The translations under genes were made by a program, and so were the position numbers. Below the pieces are notes generated by a model. The model ran no database searches. It saw only the letters and a list, made by a program, of their open reading frames with translations, and had not been told where the DNA came from. A DNA stretch of 64,000 nt. It comes from Tritrichomonas musculus. Its lineage: Eukaryota; Parabasalia; Tritrichomonadida; Tritrichomonadidae. This document shows, in pieces, positions 31,838 through 42,065 of this stretch (its first letter is position 1; every line of letters begins with the position of its first letter). The DNA lies in NCBI GenBank assembly GCA_039105265.1, contig JAPFFF010000008.1:1984001-2048000 (forward strand). Reading direction: 5' to 3'.

Positions 31838-34402
31838 TTGACAAAAGTGATTCAACAATTCAATGAAAATCACTTCTTTCCTTATTGGAGCCTTTTTTAT
31901 GAATATGAAAATTCTGATTTCAAGAAGCAGCTTGATAAATTTTATGAGCAAATAACAATAGATTCTAATGCTAAAAAATTTATTGAGCAGTATTCATATC
32001 AACTTAATATAAATCATTTAATTGGTCAATTTTCAGTGATATGGCATTATAGTGATGATTTTATTATTGATAATATCAACAAATTCATTCATTATTTTAC
32101 TATCTCATCAGATCGAAACAATCCATTGGCTCAATTCAATCTTGGTTTAATATACACAGAAATACCTGTAAAACGTGATATTAATAAAGCGATTCATTAT
32201 TATGAATTGGCTGCAAAACAAAATCATGCAATTGCACAGAATAATCTTGGAATGATTTATTATGAAGGAAAATATATAAAGCCTGATATTAATAAAGCTA
32301 TTCAGTATTTTACACTAGCTGCAAGTCAAAATATTCTAAATTCGTTTTATAATCTTGGTTATATTTACTCAGATAATAACTCCATTGAATTAAATATTAA
32401 CAAAGCAATATATTATTATACACTTGCAGCAGATCAAAATCATGCAGCATCACAAAGTGATCTTGGTTTAATTTACTGTGAAGGTAAATATGTGCCACGT
32501 GATATGGAGAAAGCCATTCATTATTTGACACTTGCTGCAAATCAAAATTGGGAAAATGCACAATATAATCTTGGCATTATATATACTGAAGGTAGATATA
32601 TTTCTCGTGATATTGAAAAAGGAATTTATTATTTACAACTCGCTTCAGATCGAAATCAAGCAGATGCACAAAACATTCTTGGTTTTATCTATTCAGAAGG
32701 AAGTTACGTTCCAGTAGATATAAAGAAAGCGATTCATTATTATACACTTGCTGCAAATCAGAATCATGTACTTGCACAAAATAATCTTGGAATCATTTAT
32801 TCTAGAAATAAATATACATTAATTGACATGGAAAAAGCTATTTACTATTTTACACTAGCTGCAAAGAGAAATCATGTAAATGCGCAGTACAATCTTGGCA
32901 TTATTTATTTTAATAATATTTATGTCCCACAAGATATTAACAAAGCCATTTATTATCTCACATTTGCAGCTGATCAAAACTGTGCAGATGCTCAAAATAT
33001 TCTTGGAAGGATTTATGCTGAAGGTGATTATGTTTCACGTGATATTAACAAAGGAATTTATTATCTTACGCTTGCTGCAAATCAAAATCATACTGATGCA
33101 CAAAATAATCTGGGTTTTATTTATTCTCAAAGAAAATATTTATCATATGATATCAAAAAAGCAATTCATTATTTCACTCTTGCTGCCAATCAAAATCATG
33201 TCGAAGCACAGAGCAGTCTTGGCTTTATTTATTCTAATAAAAAGTATTTTTCTCTAGATATCAACAAAGCTATCCATTTTCTAAAACTTGCCGCAGATCA
33301 GAATCATGTAATTGCCCAAAATAATCTTGGATACATTTATTCTGAAGGAGAATACATTCAACCAGATATGAGCAAAGCAATTTATTATTTTACACTTGCT
33401 GCAAAACAAAATTATGCAAGTGCACAGAATAATCTTGGATATATTTATTTCGAAGGCAAAGGTGTTGAACGTGATATAAATAAAGCTATTTATTACTTTA
33501 CACTTGCTGCAAACCAAAATCGAGTAAAAGCACAATTTTCACTTGGAATTATATATTTATTGGGTCAATATATTCCACAAGATTTCAATAAAGTTATTTA
33601 TTATTTGTCAATGGCAGCAAATCAAAATCATGCAGATTCTCAATTCATTCTTGGATTTGTATATTTCAATCCTATATATTTTCATCCAAATGTTAAAAAA
33701 GGTTTGTATTATATTAAAATGGCATCAGTAAATAGATGTGTCTATGCGCACTTTCATGTTGGTTTCTTATATCACGAAGGGAAATATGAAAAGCAAGATA
33801 TTAATGAAGCTATTCATTTTTATAAAGAAGGATCTTCATTCAATAGTCAATATGCTAAAAATAATCTTGGAATAATTTATAAAAATGGTTTTGGTGAAGA
33901 AATTGCACCAAATCTGGGTCTTGCAATTGCATATTTCGAAGAAGCAATTAAACAAAAAGAAGATGAAGTTTCAATGTTTAATTTAGCTAGTATCTACATA
34001 TATGAGGATATTATACAAAAAATAGACTCTGCAATTGATTTATTGATTAATTCGTCAATATTAGGATTTAAATTTTCGAATGATCTTCTCTGCATTGCCG
34101 TAATTAAGAAAGTAGGATTTAATATTTCAGACATCAGAAATGAGTTAAATAATCATAAAAATATAACTGAGTTTTTGAAAGAAAAAACTATTATAAAGAT
34201 TCAAAATGAAATGCTATATTTAGAAATGTATTTCAATGAAAAGTACAATTTTTATCGAGATATTGACTATTTATATGATTTCAGTCTTTTTTATATTAAA
34301 TCTACAAAAATAAAAACTCAAAATGCAAATAATTTACGTCATCCAATATCTATAAGTCCAATTTCCTCTGAATTCTACAAAGGATTTGAAATCGAGATCT
34401 GA
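31838..34402 (+). CDS. Long Sel1-like repeat protein
   Basis: About 854 residues, ending at TGA. An N-terminal ~70 residues (VIQQFNENHFFPYWSLFYEYEN...) are followed by about nineteen Sel1-like repeats of 34-37 residues with the pattern DINKAIHYYTLAANQNHxxAQNNLGxIYxEGxY, from about residue 85 to 720. A divergent C-terminal ~130 residues follow. Sel1 repeats form an alpha-solenoid that binds proteins, so this is probably a cytosolic adaptor. There is no in-frame ATG before the first repeats: the earliest candidate is TTG at 31838, and the frame is open back to about 31766. Related trichomonad proteins often have a kinase in front of Sel1 repeats, so this may be the 3' half of a gene whose kinase half is at 30206-31606, separated by an insertion or decay. 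Confidence 0.8.
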   Translation: MTKVIQQFNENHFFPYWSLFYEYENSDFKKQLDKFYEQITIDSNAKKFIEQYSYQLNINHLIGQFSVIWHYSDDFIIDNINKFIHYFTISSDRNNPLAQFNLGLIYTEIPVKRDINKAIHYYELAAKQNHAIAQNNLGMIYYEGKYIKPDINKAIQYFTLAASQNILNSFYNLGYIYSDNNSIELNINKAIYYYTLAADQNHAASQSDLGLIYCEGKYVPRDMEKAIHYLTLAANQNWENAQYNLGIIYTEGRYISRDIEKGIYYLQLASDRNQADAQNILGFIYSEGSYVPVDIKKAIHYYTLAANQNHVLAQNNLGIIYSRNKYTLIDMEKAIYYFTLAAKRNHVNAQYNLGIIYFNNIYVPQDINKAIYYLTFAADQNCADAQNILGRIYAEGDYVSRDINKGIYYLTLAANQNHTDAQNNLGFIYSQRKYLSYDIKKAIHYFTLAANQNHVEAQSSLGFIYSNKKYFSLDINKAIHFLKLAADQNHVIAQNNLGYIYSEGEYIQPDMSKAIYYFTLAAKQNYASAQNNLGYIYFEGKGVERDINKAIYYFTLAANQNRVKAQFSLGIIYLLGQYIPQDFNKVIYYLSMAANQNHADSQFILGFVYFNPIYFHPNVKKGLYYIKMASVNRCVYAHFHVGFLYHEGKYEKQDINEAIHFYKEGSSFNSQYAKNNLGIIYKNGFGEEIAPNLGLAIAYFEEAIKQKEDEVSMFNLASIYIYEDIIQKIDSAIDLLINSSILGFKFSNDLLCIAVIKKVGFNISDIRNELNNHKNITEFLKEKTIIKIQNEMLYLEMYFNEKYNFYRDIDYLYDFSLFYIKSTKIKTQNANNLRHPISISPISSEFYKGFEIEI

Positions 34403-34715
34403 ATTTTAGTATTATTATAATGGGTTTAATGATGTTTTTATAATTTTTATGTATTTAATGTAATGAATTATTACAAATTGTACTTTTTTCTTGATGTTAT
34501 GCTTATTTTCGAAAATAGGAAAGTAATTACAACTGCCAAAATTATTATTGAACCAAACATACCAATTGATGATATCAATTACTCAAATAATTTTAAATTT
34601 TATTAAGAAATGATTGTTTTTTGTTAATTCTTTTTTTAATCAACTTTTTGATAGGTCCTATATGATCATTTAAATTTATTAAATGAGCGACGGTTTAAAA
34701 GTTCATGCAAGAAAC
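34403..34715. other. Intergenic
   Basis: AT-rich; includes GAGCGACGGTTTAAAAGT (34685-34702), shared with 42093-42110. Confidence 0.4.
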
Positions 34716-35045
34716 TTACGGAGTCTGATTTATACATAAATTTGTTAAAGGACAAATCCAGTATTCTATATACAAGGATGATTTTGAATCATTTTCAGTA
34801 ATATGGATTGCTTTTTTAATTGATTTGAGAATAGATGATTCTGGAGTTCCATCAATAATCTTGATCCTTTGTTCTGATCCTCCATAAAAAACACGAAGAA
34901 GATTTGGATGTTCTGACATGAAAATTTTTAGTTTTTTTAAGATCTTATCTCTGCCTATTAATTTTTTTTTCCATTTTGTGTGAAAGCTTTGAAAATTCAA
35001 TAATTGTCCTTTCAGCTGGTGAATAAACAATTTAGCATGGACCAC
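34716..35045 (-). pseudogene. Unrecognised gene fragment
   Basis: 109 codons open from a GTG with TAA just upstream; no ATG start. The translation is well-mixed in composition (LLNFQSFHTKWKKKLIGRD, MSEHPNLLRVFYGGSEQRI, IIDGTPESSILKSIKKAI, SSLYIEYWICP), unlike random AT-rich frames, so it is probably a fragment of a real protein-coding gene. I do not recognise the family. Its C-terminus ends next to the GAGCGACGG repeat. Confidence 0.35.
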
Positions 35046-35397
35046 TGATTATGATGGGATGGAATCTGTAGTTATTATTACATAAAATGATTCTTCTTAT
35101 AGGTGTCTCAAAAAGTGAATGAAAGGATATAAATAGAAGGCTATCTTGATTTTTTTTTATCTGAATAACCATAATGATTCTGTTCCTTGGCTCATTATGT
35201 TAATATTAACATTTCAGTTAATTAACTTTTTCAGAACTTTTACTTTTATTTTGTGAATATCTTTTTTCCCCTACGATATTTCTTTTTGATTTCTTATTAA
35301 AAATTATTCAATATATAATATTATATTTATATTTATATAAAATAAGTCGAAAAAAATCTTTTGTCATAACCGTCTCTTCGTTCTCCTTATCTGAACT
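35046..35397. other. Intergenic flank of the foldback element
   Basis: AT-rich, no gene. CTCAAAAAGTGAATG near 35106 is a variant of the recurrent CATTCAAAAAGTG motif. Confidence 0.4.
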
Positions 35398-36150
35398 TTA
35401 AGGGAGCAGTCTCATTTTGAATTTTTATAACTTTTTCACAATTTTTGAATAGGAAATAAATTGATTTTTTTTTCAATCAATAGAATAGATATATACACAT
35501 TTTATATATTATTAGTTTTCATAAACATCAGAGAATATATATATAAAGGCAAATCATAGAATTCATTAGACATGATGAATATTCTCTCAATTTTTTGACA
35601 CCAGTAATTTTGAATAATTTTATTTTAAAAGCATCTCAATGAAAAATCAATAATTTACATAAATGCTTTCTCAACTTTTTTTAATTATATTTATATTATA
35701 TATAAATCTAATATAAAAATAAAAAAACTTATCATGCATTTAAGGTAAATCGAAAGAATTACATCGTAATTAAGCGTTTTTATGGTATGGTTTTTGTGAT
35801 TTATGCAAATTACATCATAGAGATAACTAAAAGTAATACAGTTTAAATACATTAGTAGATGAACATTTTATAAGTTGAGAAAGTGTTTACTCATTTTATT
35901 GTTTATTTAAAAAGATATGTCTAAAATAATAATCATCAAAATTATTGATGCCAAAAAATTAAAGGAATATTTATCATGTCTAATGAATTCTATGATTTGC
36001 CTTTATATATATATTCTCTGATGTTTATGAAAACTAATAATATATAAAATGTGTATATATCTATTTTATTGATTGAAAAAAAATCAATTTATTTCCTATT
36101 CAAAAATTGTGAAAAAGTTATAAAAATTCAAAATGAGACTGCTCCCTTAA
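35398..36150. mobile_element. Foldback (long-TIR) non-autonomous DNA transposon with TTAA duplications
   Basis: TTAA at 35398-35401 and 36147-36150 flank inverted arms starting GGGAGCAGTCTCATTTTGAA. The outer ~185 bp of the arms match almost perfectly (one indel in a T run and a few substitutions). Similarity weakens but continues to about 35690 on the left and 35870 on the right. The 180-bp core has no gene. TTAA plus GGG start is shared with the Kolobok-like element at 13872-19018, so a Kolobok-type transposase probably moves it. High arm identity implies recent origin or arm homogenisation. Confidence 0.8.
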
Positions 36151-37337
36151 AAAAAATTTTTCCTAAAAAAAATAATATATTGTAACGGGAAAAACCTGAC
36201 AATAGGATTAATGACCTGACGAATTCAAATATTTGAATTATTTATATAGTGAAACCAAAAAAGATTGATAGAAAAAAAATTCAATAAGTGTTTAATACAC
36301 TTTTTTGCTATCAAAAATTTGATCGTTTTCCTTTACAGTCTTTTCGGTTTGATAGTGGAAAAATTCATTTTGATAGTGGAAAAGTCGTAAACAAACAATA
36401 ATTTGTTATAATTTATTGTTTTTTAGAATGATTAATACATATATATTATATTTATTACATTCATTAATCAGATAAACAATTAATAAAATGATAATAAATA
36501 AAATTATTAAATAAATCAATTTTTAATATAGATATTTGTGTTTTATTTTTTTACTATGACAAATGAAATGAAAAAGTTCTTTATCAATTAGTTTGTTAAA
36601 ATTGGATAGCAATCTCTTCGAGAAAGTAAATTTCTCCGACATTTAAGGTATATCCCAAAATAGCATGATGTACTTTGATGAAACTTGTCAAGCTTGGTCA
36701 TTGTTATCAACATTATTATTGATTTCTTTTCAACATTTCAATTTTCAATAAATATGAAAGCTTGAAAAGAAAATATTAGCTCATTTTATAGTCTAGTTAT
36801 CTAGGTACTGCAACTTGTCTCGCAATTTTCTACAATTTTTTCAGAATTTGAACAATGTTTTAATTGTTTTAAAAATCGAAAATTCGTTTAAATCGAAGCA
36901 ATCAAAATACAAATGAATGCTTAACTAAAACTTATGTTGATGAAAAGATCTTTAATAGTTTTAACGATCAAAGATTTATCAATAAAATCATTATTCATGA
37001 AGGCAACGCGAAATGGTTAAATAACGCAAATAAATAAGCAGTTTTCAAAATTACACTAAAATGTTTCTAAATTAATTAATTTTTTAAATAAAAAAAAATT
37101 GAGAGCTAATTCCTTTGAAAAAAATATAAACTACCAACTTTTTCAAATAACTTCACAATTTTAAATTTAAAAAAAAATGTTTTTTTCTTAAAAAACAAAA
37201 GATATTTTTTTATGTAAAAAATTAAGGAATTGATTTGAAGTTATCAATTGATGATTCATTTGTAAAACCGATATTATTAATAGTTCTATTTAAGAAAAAA
37301 GTTATGTTTGCTTATATTTTCAGATTCGTTATTCTTT
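36151..37337. other. Intergenic, AT-rich
   Basis: No gene. A short hairpin (AAGTGTTTAATACACTT near 36286) is followed by two copies of TTTGATAGTGGAAAA (about 36349 and 36369). No conserved coding sequence was found by eye. Confidence 0.4.
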
Positions 37338-37960
37338 TCACAAAACAAAATTTTGTAAATAATGTAATTTTAAAATAAAATCATCAAATAAGTCTACTTG
37401 AATGATTTTACAGGCTAAAGTATCATTTTCTCCATTTTTACTTTTTTTCCAAAAAATATCTTTTTCATGATAAATAGCATCTTCAGTATCTATTTTATTT
37501 TTTAACATTGCGTTTATTTCAGGATAAAAATAAAGAATATTATTATTATTCATAAACTTAGGATCAAAGAAAATTTATATAATTTGAAGATCAAGAATCA
37601 CAATTTTATTCATTGAATAAAAATGAATGGCTTATTCTTCTTAAATATGTGAAATCTTAAGATATTTGACCAAAATTTTATAATTTGATCTCAAATGGAT
37701 TATATTATTTTTCCCAAAAATCATGATTTCGATGGAAATACTTTGAATTTGAAATAATAATGCTTAAATTCTCTTTTAAATCATCAATTTTTTCTGATTT
37801 TTTATAATCGTCGAAAAATTGAATCAAATTTTGATAGCTTTCTTCCATATCATTCTGATTTTCAATTAGCTGGTGACATTATATATATTATAAGTCTGTA
37901 AGCTTTGTCTCCAATTGTTTTTTTTTTATAGTTTGGTAAATAGATTGGAAAACAATGACA
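37338..37960 (-). pseudogene. Ankyrin-protein N-terminal relic (DUF3447-like), second copy
   Basis: The minus strand reads NQNDMEESYQNLIQFFDDYKKSEKIDDLKENLSIIISNSKYFHRN (about 37880-37740). After broken frames it reads NNNNILYFYPEINAMLKNK and KNGENDTLACKIIQVDLFDDFILK (37553-37338). The FYPEI segment and the order match the intact ankyrin gene at 1-1871. Frames change at least twice and the ankyrin repeats proper are missing. Its probable upstream region (37985-38095) is duplicated at 40620-40727. Confidence 0.6.
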
Positions 37961-37984
37961 AACTTGAATGAGCTCTAATAAAAA

Positions 37985-38095
37985 AATGGCTGGATGAAAA
38001 GACATTCCAACATTATATAAATATTTATGTTGTTTTTAAAATATTTAATATTTATTTGTTTACTATAAAAAAGGAAAAAAATAATAAGATATAAT
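37985..38095 (+). repeat. Direct repeat copy 1 (about 110 bp)
   Basis: Matches 40620-40727 with few differences, including GACATTCCAA, AATATTTATGTT and the run TTTAATATTTATTTGTTTAC. It lies just upstream (in the gene's sense) of the ankyrin relic. Confidence 0.7.
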
Positions 38096-38624
38096 CGATT
38101 ATATGTAGACCTTGAAAGCGGTACCTACCCGACCCCTTTTGACAGGTCCTTCTTGGGTAGGGTCATTTTTTACCTGGGTAGGAAAATAACATATTACCTA
38201 AAGGTAAAATTTTACCCGGCCATTTATAAAGATGGTAATTTTTTACCAGACCATTTCTTTAATGATATTATTATTATTCTTGTCAGATATTCTATTGATA
38301 ATATTTGAGATGCAATTTGCTACGATATCTATGTTTGGATGATATCAATTTAAGTGATTCCAAAAAAATTCATTTTTTTTATGGAATAATAATCATAATA
38401 TGAAAATTTAATATTAATTATGTTATTTGTTGGGTTTAGAATAAAGTTATAAATGTAATATTATAATATCAAAAAAAACTGATATTGAATTTATATCAGC
38501 TTTTTCAGAGGAAAATTTTCCCTAGAGTTTGAATCAGATATTGAAAATGAATCAAGAAATCAAAATTTTTAATGAAAAAAATTAATATTTATTATTTATT
38601 AGAGAAATGATAAATAGCACACTG

Positions 38625-40370
38625 TTAAGGTGAAGTGACCATCACAGTATTCAAAAATAAAAACTTTTTGATAAATGTAATTAAAACTTTTTGATAAATG
38701 TAATAAGAACTTTTTGATAAATGTAATAAGAACTTTTTGATAAATGATATTTAATTTTGGCGCCTTTTATTTTTTAGACTTTAAAACGATTATCTAAATA
38801 CTCGATAGCGATTATCTTAGACTTTAAAACGATTATCTAAATGCTCGATAGCGATTATCTTAGACTTTAAAACGATTTCCTAAATACTCGATAGCGATTA
38901 TCTTAGACTTTAAAACGATTTCCTAAATACTCGATAGCGATTAACTTAGACTTTAAAACGATTTCCTAAATACTCGATAGCGATTATCTTAGACTTTAAA
39001 ACGATTATCTAAATACTCGATAGCGATTATCTTAGACTTTAAAACGATTATCTAAATACTCGATAGCGATTATCTTAGACTTTAAAACGATTATCTAAAT
39101 GCTCGATAGCGATTATCTTAGACTTTAAAACGATTTCCTAAATACTCGATAGCGATTAACTTAGACTTTAAAACGATTTCCTAAATACTCGATAGCGATT
39201 AACTTAGACTTTAAAATTTATACTATACCACATAGACGAAAAGACCAAACATAATTTAAATGAATAAATTACTTATTGAATATTATTTTTATGAACATTT
39301 GATATTTTAATAGATTAAAAGTAAAAATATTGGAATCATTAATATTTTACTAAAATTGTGAGAGCTTTAACAAATTTTGAAAATATTAAGAAAAAATTCA
39401 AATATTTAAATATTGACGGATATCTTACAATATTGTAAGATATTAAAAAAAAATGCTAGTAAAATCCTAAAGTTTTAATAAATATGAATAGTTTTTTTTT
39501 TTAGTTTTTAATTTATAGCAACATGGTTTCAGAATTATTTAAATGTAGTATTCTAAAATCTCAATTAATCATTTTTTTCATCTTGCTTGTACAAATTTAT
39601 TATAACTAACTGTTTTTACAGAAATTTATTCGACTGTTTCTCAGTAATATAATTTAATATTAAATCGATATATTTTAAAAGGATACGCCAACTGTTTAAA
39701 AATCTAATTTTTCTTTTATGAGCTTATTTTATAAAAAAAATGAGACTTAGGTTGATTAAATGAAAGTTTGTTTTTCGAAATAATTTTAATTATAAATTTT
39801 CTGCTAGATTTGGAATTCAGGGAGTAGCCATTTGTGTCAATATTATAATCATTAATAAAAGTAACGTATTTTATACTGTTTTTTTGGCAACACATTACAT
39901 ATTATTATTTAATCTGGTTTAAATATGGTCATAGTGGCGCTTGCTCTATATTTTATTATCTTTTTGAGGAATTAGTTTTGTGGATAATATATCTTTTTGA
40001 AGACTTCCATATTAATTATTACCAATTTTGAATATCAAGTTTAAATTAGAGTAAAATACCAGTAACTTCAAGAATATTATTGTAATTATGTCGCTATATT
40101 CCATAATAGTTTCATTTCGGTATTACTATATTCCCAAATAATTTTAGATCTATAATTTAATTTCACAAAAAGTTCTTATTACATTTTTCAAAATGTTCTA
40201 TTACATTTATTAAAAAGTTCTTATTACATTTATCAAAATGTTCTATTACATTTATCAAAAAGTTCTTATTACATTTATTAAAAAGTTCTTATTACATTTA
40301 TCAAAAAGTTCTTATTACATTTATCAAAAAGTTTTATTTTTTGAATACTGTGATGGTCACTTCACCTTAA
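38625..40370. mobile_element. TTAA-flanked non-autonomous transposon with internal satellites
   Basis: TTAA at 38625-38628 and 40367-40370 flank perfect inverted ends starting GGTGAAGTGACCATCACAG and continuing to at least 29 bp. Just inside lie inverted arrays of a 23-bp unit (AACTTTTTGATAAATGTAAT plus AAG): about four copies at 38667-38751 and about eight at 40166-40335. A 43-bp satellite follows the left array. No gene is present. Outside the TTAA, ACACTG on the left and CAGTGT on the right show that the target was the palindrome ACACTGTTAACAGTGT. Confidence 0.75.
38776..39215 (+). repeat. 43-bp tandem repeat, ten copies plus a partial
   Basis: The unit starts AGACTTTAAAACGATT and contains CTCGATAGCGATTA. 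The period is exactly 43 bp, for example starts at 38776 and 38819. Copies differ at a few sites only (TATC or TTCC after CGAT, TACTCG or TGCTCG, ATTATC or ATTAAC), and variant types recur in blocks, suggesting duplication of several units at once. Confidence 0.9.
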
Positions 40371-40619
40371 CAGTGTTAAATCTATTCTACCCCTATTTAT
40401 TATTATAAATTAAATGAATAATTAAAAAAAAATTATCGGGTAATACTTAAACACTTCACTTGAATGGTGGGTAATTACCCTACCCGAAAAAAACAGGTCG
40501 GGTCCATTTTTTTAGGTTACCATTAGAAGGTATAATTATATGACTATCGTTTTTTCAATCTTCTTCAGAAATATTGAATTATTAAAAAACAAAATACTTA
40601 AATGATCTTTAATATAAAA

Positions 40620-40727
40620 ATTACCGGATAAAAAGACATTCCAAAATTAAATAAATATTTATGTTATTTTTAAAATATTTAATATTTATTTGTTTACTAT
40701 AAAAAAGGGGGAAAATAATAAGATAAG
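40620..40727 (+). repeat. Direct repeat copy 2 (about 110 bp)
   Basis: Second copy of 37985-38095, beyond the nested elements. The two copies bracket both transposons, so the region could represent two tandem ankyrin-gene 5' ends, one now lost. Confidence 0.7.
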
Positions 40728-41062
40728 TAAATAGTATTACCTTTTCTCAATTTTTTCAAATTCAATGAAAATAATTAAAAAGAGAAATAGACTTAAATTT
40801 TAATTACTTATCATTTTATATTGTATTATATGACCATTTAAATAGAAAATAACTAATCTTCTAAAAAAAATTTTTATCCATAAATAACGTGTTTTGATCG
40901 TCTACCCACATATGTGAGATATTTTACATCACAAAAATTTAGTTTTAAAACAAGATCTCTCATATTAAAAAATATATTATATATATAAAATCGCGTTGTT
41001 TATATTGCTTTCCAAGATTAAACATCAATTAAATAAGAATTTACCATAATCGATTAATAATA
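40728..41062. other. Intergenic
   Basis: AT-rich; nothing recognisable. Confidence 0.4.
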
Positions 41063-41534
41063 ATCTTATCTAGGCTTGTTAAGTCTCGATTTTCGATATC
41101 GATAATTGATCCCTTTTTCTGATATCAATATCAAATCAAAAATTTATTCTCTGATATCAATAATGAATAAAAATAAAAGATCGATTATCAATATTGAAAT
41201 TATTTTAACGTATCAAAATTTTGTAAACTTTTTTAACTGATTAATTCACATATCCGTTATAAAAATTAATAAAAGCTTATTCTTTTACAAAATAAGTTAG
41301 AATATATTTATTTTATTCCATTAAAATACTATTTTTAATGGTTTTTTCAGTCATTAGTTTCGATTAATCAAGATTCGATATCAAAATCATAATTTTTTTG
41401 TATCACATTTCATACTTGATAATCGAATTCATCAATTAAAAGATCCAATCGATAGAATTTTATTATCGATTATCTGAGTTAAAAAAAGTGCCAAACCTGA
41501 TAATTGATATCAGAATAACAAGCCTAATCTTATC
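41063..41534. mobile_element. hAT-type MITE with perfect 8-bp target duplication
   Basis: ATCTTATC occurs at 41063-41070 and 41527-41534. The 456-bp body starts TAGGCTTGTTA and ends TAACAAGCCTA, an 11-bp perfect inverted repeat followed by looser complementarity (GATATCGATAATTGAT against its inverse). An 8-bp duplication and T-A-G-type ends fit the hAT superfamily. The body is full of GATATC/ATCGAT words and has no gene, so it is non-autonomous. Confidence 0.8.
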
Positions 41535-41571
41535 TCATGATAAATTATGATATCTTTGTAAATAATTTATG

Positions 41572-41604
<33 letters not shown>

Positions 41605-42060
41605 ATACAGTAATATTTGATACATTACCTGTTAATCTGAGTTTCGGTTCCTTTTATCATCGCATAATTGTGTTTTAGAAAGCTTTTTTGGCTGTACTTT
41701 ACTATTGGGAATTGACCTTTTTTTTACGAGCACTAATAAAAAGTGAAATAAAAATTAAAAAAGTTAATTTGAATCTCTATTTAGCCACTTTGTATTCAAG
41801 CGATTTCAATTCGTCTCCTCATGAATCGACTCAATATTTGAATAAATATCCTCAAAAATTTGAAAAAGCTTTCAAAAAATTGAATTTGTCAGGTGTTTTT
41901 TCCCGCTGTCAGAAGGTTATTCCCGTTACTATAAATAATATAAATTTATCGGGTTTGTAAACCATTCAAATTTGGCTTTGTAAACCATTCAAAATAATAA
42001 AAAATTTTATTTCCTAAACGGCTGAATTTTCTTTTTTAAATTTCTTTTTTTTTTTCGTGG
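41535..42060. other. Intergenic with a long T run
   Basis: A run of about 28-30 T ends at 41600. A 90-codon frame at 41688 has only a TTG start and no recognisable features, so it is not called. Confidence 0.4.
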
Positions 42061-42065
42061 AACCA

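Larger units (their letters stand above)
38110..40530. mobile_element. Possible older TIR element hosting the TTAA insertion
   Basis: Imperfect inverted ends are visible: GGTACCTACCCGACCCC ... TTGGGTAGGGTCA on the left (about 38130-38165), and on the right the complementary GGGTAATTACCCTACCCG ... CAGGTCGGGTCC (about 40470-40505). GC-richer TACCCG words repeat in both. Ends are degenerate and no target duplication is certain. It is interrupted by the element at 38625-40370. Confidence 0.35.

Noticed and set aside
35398-36150. RNA hairpin gene
   Set aside because: The long inverted repeat is bounded exactly by TTAA at both ends, which is better explained as a transposon.
38776-39215. CRISPR-like array
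   Set aside because: The 43-bp units are contiguous tandem copies without unique spacers, in a eukaryotic transposon.
41688-41960. 90-codon frame
   Set aside because: TTG start only; no domain, no start context, no homologous segment in the window.
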